From Bacteroidales bacterium (GTDB lineage: Bacteria > Bacteroidota > Bacteroidia > Bacteroidales > JAUNSR01), in the NCBI GenBank assembly GCA_030539115.1, contig JAUNSR010000001.1:163991-227990 (forward strand): a DNA stretch of 64,000 nucleotides, given 5' to 3'. Shown one piece after another: positions 56,755 to 64,000 of this stretch. The translations under genes were made by a program, and so were the position numbers. The stretch's first letter is position 1; each line of letters begins with the position of its first letter. The notes under the pieces are model-generated. The model searched no databases, was not told where the DNA came from, and was given only the letters and a program-made list of their open reading frames with translations.

Positions 56755-58509
56755 TTATGGTTCATCTTTTGCTTTTATATCTTTTGGAGGTTCACAAGCC
56801 ATCGGATGAGGTTTGTCTTTAGAATTTGAAGATGTTTGAAATGACTCCTCATTTAAATTCCTAATATTAAATTTTGTTTGGTACTTATCAACGCCGGACA
56901 TACCTGCTATAACCTGAGTCTCATCGCTGTTAAGAGAATTTTTCTCGTAAGGAGGCGCGCTGTAATCATCAGGAGTTATTTGTTTATCCTGAGGTTTATT
57001 TACATTATTTTCTTCCATTTCCACATTATCCATATAGTCAATTCTAACGTTATCCTGAAATACTCCTTTAAGAGAGTCATTACTAATCATTTGCTTATCG
57101 ATTGAGCTGTGAATATCAATAATAATATCTACATTCTTTCCATTTGCAGTAAGATTTGAGCTATTATTTATTTTAGCCTCAGAAAGCACTACGGCTGCAT
57201 ATTTATCAGAAATAAATTTAACATCGTCGGCACTGAAATAAGCATTTTTTATCTGAAGAGCCATGCTCTTTTCTCCTTTGGCTATAACACTGCCGCTTAC
57301 ATAAAGCTTTTCAATACTTGTTTCATCATAGATTGAACATGCTTCCTTTCCATTTGTCACCACATCTCCGGTAATCTTTAGCATGCCAACAACCCCGCCA
57401 AAACGAATACTTATGGCATCAGCTCTTGAAATGCTGACAACATCGGCAAAAAGAACATTAATTGAATTTCCAAAAGTTTCGATTCCATTGGAAATACTTA
57501 GTCTGCTTATAAATCTATTGAATTGAATGGCAGGTGCTGCATCGCCATGAGTAACAATTCTCTCAAAATGAATATCCTTGGCAACCCCATCAAACATATA
57601 AAAGCCTCTTGAACCAATTCCAAAAGTCTCAACAGTATGTGTAAAAGTTATTTTACCAATATTTCCGGCATTTATAAAACCACAGCTGTTCACTCCATGA
57701 GTTTCTATTCTATCAGTAACACTCCATCTCTCAACAGTACCCCAATTATAAAGACCCATTTCATTTGCACCATAGCAATAAATCTTCCCATAATTGGTCA
57801 GATTCTTAACTACAACTTCATAACCGACAACAATGCCGGCAGCAACTTTATCTGAGACCCCCTCACCTATTTCACCACTTGTATAAATATTTCCACAGGA
57901 GATTATATCAGAGCGAATAGTGCCAAACTTTTCCTCAACACCGCAAATAAGAAGTCCTGAACCATTAATAGGCTTTGTTTCAGAGCCGCAGGAAAAATGT
58001 GTTATATCAACTTCAATCTCACTGTTAAGTTCCTCTGTTTTATTCCAGACAGTCATAGCTCCCTGCATCATATCAACACCATATCTATTTGGTCTGTCGG
58101 TAAGATGCTCAGTCGATGCATAATTCACATGAATAAAAGAAGCCTCTATCTTACCTTTTTTGATATTATCAGAGACTATAAATGATATTTGTCCGGTAAC
58201 ATTAATCCTTGAAAGATGATGAGTAGACATCTTTTCAACACTACTGTCCTGATAAATTGCTTTTTTATCAGGGTCTACATTTATCTTCAGATTTTTTAGT
58301 TCATTGCCTTTGGTAAGGCAAAAACCATTCGAACCATTTTTAAAACTTATCTTTCTTCCATCAAATTCGCCTATAACATTTTGAAAAGGAAGAAGTTTAA
58401 CCTCCGGCACATCTTTCAAATCTGTTCTTATTATAAGATATCTTGCAGTTCTATCATTAGAAGCCTCCACAAGTTCATCTGCATTATTGATTATTCTGAA
58501 TACTGACAT
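56755..58509 (-). CDS. Unknown cytoplasmic beta-solenoid-like protein
   Basis: I do not recognise a family. The protein has 584 residues with no signal peptide, lipobox or membrane helix. From about 95 to 465 it reads as a parallel beta-solenoid with coils of about 24-26 residues, clearest at 262-420: TDRIETHGVNSCGF, THTVETFGIGSRGF, FERIVTHGDAAPAI, SNGIETFGNSINVL, TGDVVTNGKEACSI, SGSVIAKGEKSMAL. Each coil has a small residue or Gly at the turn. The last ~120 residues are acidic, Pro/Asn-rich and look disordered, ending MACEPPKDIK. No catalytic motif is apparent. It is the first gene of an operon with msrBA. Confidence 0.8.
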   Translation of the reverse strand: MSVFRIINNADELVEASNDRTARYLIIRTDLKDVPEVKLLPFQNVIGEFDGRKISFKNGSNGFCLTKGNELKNLKINVDPDKKAIYQDSSVEKMSTHHLSRINVTGQISFIVSDNIKKGKIEASFIHVNYASTEHLTDRPNRYGVDMMQGAMTVWNKTEELNSEIEVDITHFSCGSETKPINGSGLLICGVEEKFGTIRSDIISCGNIYTSGEIGEGVSDKVAAGIVVGYEVVVKNLTNYGKIYCYGANEMGLYNWGTVERWSVTDRIETHGVNSCGFINAGNIGKITFTHTVETFGIGSRGFYMFDGVAKDIHFERIVTHGDAAPAIQFNRFISRLSISNGIETFGNSINVLFADVVSISRADAISIRFGGVVGMLKITGDVVTNGKEACSIYDETSIEKLYVSGSVIAKGEKSMALQIKNAYFSADDVKFISDKYAAVVLSEAKINNSSNLTANGKNVDIIIDIHSSIDKQMISNDSLKGVFQDNVRIDYMDNVEMEENNVNKPQDKQITPDDYSAPPYEKNSLNSDETQVIAGMSGVDKYQTKFNIRNLNEESFQTSSNSKDKPHPMACEPPKDIKAKDEP

Positions 58510-58763
58510 ATATTTTATAATTTATATAAATTAAAATCACAGGAATATATTTTCTTTTAGAGTATTATTTTAGATTGATTGGTTATTTTCAACAAGATAT
58601 TTTATTTAAAACAAATGCTGTTGGATATCGTTCATTGATAATAAAAATCAAAAATTAAAGATGCTACTTTAAAATTGTAGTTATTTTTTTCTTTTTCACG
58701 AAATAAAGAGGCTGTTTTAACCCAAAAAAATATTTATACTGTTTCTCAATTATAATATTTGTT

Positions 58764-58771
58764 TACTTTTG
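58764..58771 (+). promoter_or_regulatory. -7 box that sets the TPR gene start
   Basis: TACTTTTG matches TAnnTTTG and lies 29 bp before the ATG at 58801. It is inside the frame that is open from a TTG at 58759, so it argues for the ATG as the real start codon. Confidence 0.55.
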
Positions 58772-58800
58772 CTTTGCACTTTCTCCAACTATCATTGATT

Positions 58801-60924
58801 ATGCGCAGAATACTTTTGACAATAATAATATCTCTTTTCTCAATAGTTTTTTCATTTGCTCAGCTAAATACTTCAAGAATAATGGATATCGGAAGAAACT
58901 CCATTTACTTTGAAGATTATGTCCTTTCCATTCAGTATTTTAATCAAGTCATAAAGATTAAGCCTTATTTGGCCGAGCCTTATTTTTACAGGGCTATTGC
59001 CAAATTAAGTCTTGATGATTATCAAGGGGCTTTGGAAGATGCCAATCTTTGTATCGAGAGAAATCCTTTCATTGTCAATGCCTATCAAGTCAGAGGCATT
59101 GCCCGTCAGAATCTCGATGATTATAAGGGAGCCATTGAGGATTATAATTCCGGTCTTAAATACGACCCTGAGAATAAGACATTTCTTTTAAACAAAGCCA
59201 TTGCCTATGCTCAGTTGAAAGATTACGACAATGCTTTGGAGAGCTTCTCTCAAACAGAAAAGATCCATCCTTCATATTATAATCTTTACATGAGCCGCTC
59301 TGCTCTTTATATGGAAAAGGGAGACACCTTGGCTGCATTAAAAGATATGGACAAAGCCATATCTATTGATAAATATTATTCTTATGCCTATGCTCAAAGA
59401 GGCATGATAAAGGCATCTCTTAAAAACTACAATGAGGCATTGGAAGATATGGACAAGGCCATTAAGATGGATCCAGACTATACTTCCTATTATATAAACC
59501 GAGGATTGGTCAAATACTATCTTAATGATTTAAGAGGCACCATGAGCGATTATGACAGGGTCATTAATCTTGATAAAAACAATCTTATTGCATATTACAA
59601 TAGAGGACTTCTTCGTGCTCAGGTCGGTGACAGAAATAGAGCTATAGAGGATTTCTCCAATGTAATTCGTCTGGAGCCTGAGAACAGTTTTGCCTATTAC
59701 AACAGGGCTATTTTAAATGATGAAATCGGCGATTATAAAAATGCAATTAAAGATTACACAAAGGTTCTTGAACAATATCCGAATTTTGTTCCTGCCCTTT
59801 ATGCCCGTTCCGAATCAAAAAGACATCTTAATGATTTAAAAAATGCCGAAGCCGATTTTATGGCTGCTTATGAACTTGAAAAAAAATTAAGAGCTGAAAA
59901 AGAGGCTAAGAAGAACAATCCGGATTTAGCTAAAAATGATGATACTGATGACTCTAACGAAACTGAGGCTGAAAAGGTAAGAAAAGAATCGGACAAGAAT
60001 ATTCAGAAATTTAAAAAAATCCTTATTGCCGACAACGACAACTCAAAACAAAAATACAGCTCCTCTATAAGGGGCAGAATTCAGGATAAAAATGTTGACG
60101 CTGATTTACAAAGCTCATTTATTCTTTCTTTCTATGAAAAAGAGGATAAGGTAAAAGATTCCAATTACTTTGAAAAATCTGTATCCGACTTCAACAAAGG
60201 TGCTTTTCTTCTAAGAAATCTTATCCCGACCAATGATGAGCCGGCTCTTACTTCCGATCAAATAGATGAGCACTTCGCTTCTATTGATTCCTATTCCAAG
60301 AAAATTGAATTGAACCCTAATGCTCCTATCTCATATTTTGGAAGAAGCATGGACTTTATGTTGGTTCAGGATTTTCAAAGTGCCATTGATGATTTAAACA
60401 GAGTGTTATTAATTAGAGATGATTTTGTGCTTGGCTATTTTAACAGGGCGGCTATTCGCATGAAACAAATAGAGACTTCAATTATAAAAGGGGAGGATAA
60501 CTCTTCCGAAGAGAACAATAATATGAAATTAAATCTTATTGCCTCTCTCCCATCAAAGGGTTCTATTGACAATATCAAAAAGAACAATTCTGTCAAAGAG
60601 AATCTAAATACAATAAATTTCAAAAAACTTGAATTTGAAATGGTTTTAAGGGACTACGACAAAGTGGTTCAGATGGATCCAAACTTTATATATGCCTATT
60701 TCAACAGAGCCAATGTTTATTGTATGCAAAAAGATTATGCTGCTGCTATTCTTGATTTGAATAAAGCTATTGATATTAATCCTGAATTTGCAGAAGCCTT
60801 ATTTAATAGAGGCTTGGTCTATATATATCAAGGAAAAACCGAGTTGGGTATCAATGATTTAAGTAAGGCTGGAGAACTTGGCGTAGTAGAAGCCTATAAT
60901 CTTTTGAAAAGGCTCAAAGATTAG
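58801..60924 (+). CDS. Periplasmic TPR-repeat protein
   Basis: Exported protein of 707 residues from the ATG at 58801, with the signal peptide MRRILLTIIISLFSIVFSFA. About nine tetratricopeptide repeats cover 25-360 (AYYNRGLLRAQVGDRNRAIE, AYAQRGMIKASLKNYNEALE). A charged linker (about 365-430, EKKLRAEKEAKKN) and a less regular middle follow, then more repeats at about 480-540 and 610-700. Such proteins scaffold protein complexes in the envelope; no partner can be named. Single gene, closed by the hairpin at 60963-61003. Confidence 0.9.
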   Translation: MRRILLTIIISLFSIVFSFAQLNTSRIMDIGRNSIYFEDYVLSIQYFNQVIKIKPYLAEPYFYRAIAKLSLDDYQGALEDANLCIERNPFIVNAYQVRGIARQNLDDYKGAIEDYNSGLKYDPENKTFLLNKAIAYAQLKDYDNALESFSQTEKIHPSYYNLYMSRSALYMEKGDTLAALKDMDKAISIDKYYSYAYAQRGMIKASLKNYNEALEDMDKAIKMDPDYTSYYINRGLVKYYLNDLRGTMSDYDRVINLDKNNLIAYYNRGLLRAQVGDRNRAIEDFSNVIRLEPENSFAYYNRAILNDEIGDYKNAIKDYTKVLEQYPNFVPALYARSESKRHLNDLKNAEADFMAAYELEKKLRAEKEAKKNNPDLAKNDDTDDSNETEAEKVRKESDKNIQKFKKILIADNDNSKQKYSSSIRGRIQDKNVDADLQSSFILSFYEKEDKVKDSNYFEKSVSDFNKGAFLLRNLIPTNDEPALTSDQIDEHFASIDSYSKKIELNPNAPISYFGRSMDFMLVQDFQSAIDDLNRVLLIRDDFVLGYFNRAAIRMKQIETSIIKGEDNSSEENNNMKLNLIASLPSKGSIDNIKKNNSVKENLNTINFKKLEFEMVLRDYDKVVQMDPNFIYAYFNRANVYCMQKDYAAAILDLNKAIDINPEFAEALFNRGLVYIYQGKTELGINDLSKAGELGVVEAYNLLKRLKD

Positions 60925-60962
60925 GATAATCATAACTGATGAATTAGATTTCATTAAAATAT

Positions 60963-61003
60963 AAAGAGAGTTTCAAGCAATTATTATTGTAGAAACTCTC
61001 TTT
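60963..61003. terminator. Bidirectional terminator, TPR and thioredoxin genes
   Basis: 12-bp stem AAAGAGAGTTTC (60963-60974) with GAAACTCTCTTT (60992-61003) and a 17-nt loop, between convergent genes and with a U-tract on each strand. Confidence 0.85.
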
Positions 61004-61038
61004 TCTTTATATCTGCTTACAAAAATTATAACCGTCGG

Positions 61039-61392
61039 TTATTTCAAATCAAAAGCTTTTTTAGTCATGTCCGCCAGTTCTTGTTCAGGAACCTCACCAA
61101 CCCATTTTTCCATTTTACCATCAGGTTTCATAAAAATAAATGTCGGAAAACTTTCAACTCCAAATGGCTTTGCCAACTCAGGATGCTGTTCCAATTCAAT
61201 TCTAAAACAATCTATGTCAGGATATTCTTCGCTTAGTTTTTCATATCTTGGAATCATGGCTTGGCAATGAGGACACCATGTTACCCAAAATTCAATAATA
61301 GTATCTTTTTTTATCAACAACGGAGCATTTTCCGGGTCTTTATAATCGAAAATTTCTTTACTGAAAAGTTCGTCATTCAAATCTTTTACCAT
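61039..61392 (-). CDS. Thioredoxin-family protein
   Basis: Small redox protein of 117 residues with the active site FWVTWCPHC (Cys40, Cys43) and the cis-proline segment ESFPTFIFM. CPHC is the DsbA-like dipeptide, more oxidising than the thioredoxin CGPC, yet no signal peptide is present, so it appears to be cytoplasmic. The N-terminal ~25 residues before the fold (MVKDLNDELFSKEIFDYKDP) are short. Possible roles are disulfide reduction or hydroperoxide defence; partners are unknown. Single gene. Confidence 0.9.
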   Translation of the reverse strand: MVKDLNDELFSKEIFDYKDPENAPLLIKKDTIIEFWVTWCPHCQAMIPRYEKLSEEYPDIDCFRIELEQHPELAKPFGVESFPTFIFMKPDGKMEKWVGEVPEQELADMTKKAFDLK

Positions 61393-61623
61393 AATTGTAC
61401 AATTAAAATTTGTATTTACAGACTATTTATATCATTAAAACATCTGCAAGTGCTTCTTGTTTATATAAATTGAAATAATAACAATCGTTTAATATTTTGC
61501 TAAAACAAGTATATACAAATACATATTATTGTTTATTGAAAGAAAAACACCGATTATTGATAATTTAATTTTGAAATAATAATATTTTTACAAAGTATCA
61601 AATCATTAAAATAATACCGGCAC

Positions 61624-63690
61624 ATGCAAACCAAAACACTCACCAAATTAAATTGCTGCATCCTAATTTTTCTCTCCATGTTTGTTTCAAATGCGTTTTC
61701 TCAAAAAGAGGATTTTAAAATTGTAAACAATAAAAATGGAGAAATTAATATTGAATTCCAGCTTGATGGAAAAACAATTATAAAAACCCCAAAAGATGGT
61801 GTTTGGTCTGTTTCCTATGCTTGGGAAAATGACTGGATGAAAAAATGGGAACACTCTTCTGCCAATAAAATTGAAAAAATCAACGACCGGACTATTCTAT
61901 CAGGCGAAATGAATATAAATAATGGTGTAATGCTTCTTTCCGATTCATATAAAAAAGAAAGCAATGGTTTAATCCATGTAATAAGGCGTTTTCAATGGAA
62001 TGGAAAAGATACTCTTAAAAATGCTGTTTTATCTGTCCGTCTTTCCATGGATGGCAAGAATCTTAAGCCATATATGCCCGGCATACTTTTTTATGGCAAT
62101 CCCGCGGGGGCTAAAGTGAATGATAAAATAATCCCTGTCTACAAAGCTCAGAAAGGCGACTTTGCTATTTTTGAAGACCACAGGTTTTCAATGCCTTTTA
62201 CAATGCTTGAAAATGCAAAAAATTTAAATGCTGCGGCAATTCATACCGTTCCAAGTCCTGTCAGAGGCGCCAAACTTAATGATCAATGGTGGTCTTTGGG
62301 AATTGAGAATTATGGCAATTACACTGAGTTTGTTCTCTACTCCGGTCCTATCGGTTACAATCATCAAAGAAGTGTTGCCAAAGCACTGCAAACCAAACCA
62401 ATGAAATATACAGACACTTATATCAACATGGAGCCCGGCAGAGTAATTGAAAAGGAGTTCTATATCGAGCTGTACAATATCGAAAAGGAAGGAACCGGCT
62501 TTCAAAGACCGGTTTACACCTCCATAGAGATGCATAAGCCTTTCGATGCAGACCGTTTCTCAAGTTTCAAAGAGATTGTATCCTCCAAATATGAATTTGC
62601 CAAAACCAGATGGATTGACAATGGCAAAGATTTTGGCTTTGGAATGTATCCTTTATCCTCTCACAAAGATATTGTTATGGGTTGGTGCGGTCAAGCTGAC
62701 AGTCCGGGCTATTTTTTGCAGAAAATTGGCAAATATATAAATGATGACTCCATTTCAATAAAGATTCAGAATCTTATGGATTATCTTTCCGACTATCCTA
62801 TTATGGAAAATGGCATGTTTAATGTTGGTTATTCCCTTTCTGACAACAAATTCTATGGAGGAGATCCCGTTTCATGCGGCCAGGCAATGTACAATTTCGC
62901 CAAAGCGATTGAATATGCTAAAAAGAACAAAAAACTTGATACCTCAAAATGGGAAGTTTTTCTTAAAAAATGCTGCGATGCCCAATCCAAAAGAATTTTA
63001 GAAAAAGACTGGACTCCTATTTCAACCGCAGAAGCTTTTTTAATCGCACCATTGGCTATTTCTGCAAAGCTTTTCAAAAACGATACTTATAAAAAAGCAG
63101 CTTTAAAAGCCGGTGATACTTTTGTCAAAAGACATTTGTCAATGAAAGAGCCTTATTGGGGCGGAACCCTTGATGCAACTTGTGAAGATAAAGAGGGTGC
63201 ATGGGCTGCCTTTCAGGGATTTCTTGAAATTTACGAACGTTTTGGAAATAAGAAATATCTCTCCTACGCCAAACATGCTATGGATGTTTGTTTAAGCTAT
63301 GTAGTTGTCTGGGATATTCCTCTTCCTGCCGGAAGATTGGCTGATCATAATTTTAAAACTACCGGTTGGACAGTTGTCTCGGCTCAAAACCAGCATATTG
63401 ACGTCTATGGCGTTTTGTTTGCCCCCGAAATTTATAAAATGGGCAGATATCTTAAAAATGAATCTCTCAAAAAAATCTCTAAAGTTATGTATAGAAGCTG
63501 TTTTCAACTTACCGACAGTAAAGGCAGTCAGGGAGAACAACTACAACAAACCAATTTTGCTCAACATGGTGATATGTCCAATGTTCATAATCTAAGAGGA
63601 GGTTATTCTGAAAACTGGACTGTATTTTGGATTACAGCACATTTCTTAAATGCCGCAGCAAAATTTCAGGAGATAGGAATAGAACCTTGA
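61624..63690 (+). CDS. Secreted protein, likely alpha/alpha-barrel carbohydrate enzyme
   Basis: Exported protein of 688 residues with a signal peptide ending about SNAFSQKED. The N-terminal third (about 30-280) is beta-sandwich-like (VWSVSYAWENDWMKKWEH, NYGNYTEFVLYSGPIGYN). The C-terminal ~380 residues are helical with aromatic and acidic patches (MGWCGQADSPGYFLQKIGKY, EPYWGGTLDATCEDKEGAWAA, RGGYSENWTVFWITAHFLN), like six-hairpin glycosidases and lyases. I cannot assign a GH or PL family or a substrate, and catalytic residues are not certain. It is not linked to the SusC/D locus. Confidence 0.75.
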   Translation: MQTKTLTKLNCCILIFLSMFVSNAFSQKEDFKIVNNKNGEINIEFQLDGKTIIKTPKDGVWSVSYAWENDWMKKWEHSSANKIEKINDRTILSGEMNINNGVMLLSDSYKKESNGLIHVIRRFQWNGKDTLKNAVLSVRLSMDGKNLKPYMPGILFYGNPAGAKVNDKIIPVYKAQKGDFAIFEDHRFSMPFTMLENAKNLNAAAIHTVPSPVRGAKLNDQWWSLGIENYGNYTEFVLYSGPIGYNHQRSVAKALQTKPMKYTDTYINMEPGRVIEKEFYIELYNIEKEGTGFQRPVYTSIEMHKPFDADRFSSFKEIVSSKYEFAKTRWIDNGKDFGFGMYPLSSHKDIVMGWCGQADSPGYFLQKIGKYINDDSISIKIQNLMDYLSDYPIMENGMFNVGYSLSDNKFYGGDPVSCGQAMYNFAKAIEYAKKNKKLDTSKWEVFLKKCCDAQSKRILEKDWTPISTAEAFLIAPLAISAKLFKNDTYKKAALKAGDTFVKRHLSMKEPYWGGTLDATCEDKEGAWAAFQGFLEIYERFGNKKYLSYAKHAMDVCLSYVVVWDIPLPAGRLADHNFKTTGWTVVSAQNQHIDVYGVLFAPEIYKMGRYLKNESLKKISKVMYRSCFQLTDSKGSQGEQLQQTNFAQHGDMSNVHNLRGGYSENWTVFWITAHFLNAAAKFQEIGIEP

Positions 63691-64000
63691 TTTCTATTAT
63701 CATTAGATAATTCCACTTATTTTTTACTATACTTTTGAATTTTGTTATATTCGGGAGAACTTTCCTTTCTTTTATTATTATTACAAACAATGTGTGTATT
63801 ATCCTTATTCAGGTTGACTATTCTTAATCTTATTACTTTAAACAGTTGACTATGTTAATACTAACGACCGAAATATGTTTACCTATAATTTCTAATACTA
63901 AATTAAGTTTACCCTTACTGTATTAATCTGATTTCTATTAGAATTTTTGTACTATCCTGATTTAGGTTGACTATTCTTAATCTTATTACTTCAAATAGTT
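63691..64000. other. Right-edge spacer with direct repeats
   Basis: No gene in the last 310 bp. It contains two copies of a 48-bp T-rich sequence (63800-63847 and 63953-64000) and runs off the window edge. Confidence 0.5.
63800..64000. repeat. 48-bp direct repeat, two copies 153 bp apart
   Basis: 63800-63847 and 63953-64000 match at 44 of 48 positions; the shared core is GGTTGACTATTCTTAATCTT followed by ATTACTT. The second copy ends exactly at the window edge, so more copies may follow outside. Confidence 0.75.

Noticed and set aside
1..64000. tRNA, rRNA or tmRNA genes
   Set aside because: I looked for T-loop and acceptor patterns in the spacers on both strands and saw none that fold convincingly.

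Overview
The window comes from a strongly AT-rich Bacteroidota genome, most likely order Bacteroidales. The evidence is a SusC/SusD locus, Bacteroidota-type promoters with a TAnnTTTG -7 box and no Shine-Dalgarno, many lipoproteins with a lipobox Cys, a type B sorting domain of type IX secretion (T9SS), a short Bacteroidota-type RNA polymerase omega subunit, and DUF4293 and PorT-like proteins. I found no rRNA, tRNA, CRISPR array, transposase or prophage. Most of the window is chromosomal housekeeping plus one accessory locus.

Layout. 1-3.6 kb: an nhaA Na+/H+ antiporter cut by the window edge, an 880-bp spacer with a 21-bp-period array, and lepA. 4.1-10.3 kb: an OmpR-type response regulator and histidine kinase, a beta-lactamase-fold lipoprotein behind a duplicated promoter-hairpin, and a Na/Pi cotransporter with a PhoU-like tail. 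10.5-16.5 kb (minus): HAD phosphatase, a T9SS-sorted protein, a lytic transglycosylase and uvrA, the last two overlapping by one base. 17-19.8 kb: a four-LysM periplasmic-binding-like protein and an outer-membrane barrel. 20.1-24.1 kb (minus): fhs, and a pspC-uvrB pair. 24.4-28.1 kb: paaK with an ACT-domain protein, then bamD, omega and DUF4293. 28.6-34.5 kb: a GadC-like antiporter, an MFS carrier, a DsrE-like protein and a YgiQ radical SAM protein.

34.6-43.4 kb (minus) is a polysaccharide-utilisation-like locus: susC, susD, a DUF4959/DUF5000 lipoprotein, a DUF4998 lipoprotein and a secreted-type FAD oxidoreductase. It has no glycoside hydrolase and no regulator in view. susD is split by one in-frame TAA. 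The last two genes each sit directly behind a copy of a conserved ~100-bp promoter module, and a third orphan copy lies 20 kb away at 16.9 kb.

44.6-64 kb: pirin, TamB with a lipoprotein TamA-type partner, an S9 peptidase, an operon joining an unrecognised cytoplasmic beta-solenoid protein to a fused MsrB-MsrA, a TPR protein, a thioredoxin, and a secreted protein that looks like an alpha/alpha-barrel carbohydrate enzyme. Convergent pairs are mostly closed by long perfect hairpins that can terminate both strands.

The least explained items are the beta-solenoid/MsrBA operon, the shared promoter module with the broken susD, the exact 21-bp array near 1.4 kb, and the duplicated 33-bp promoter-hairpin at 6.8-6.95 kb.
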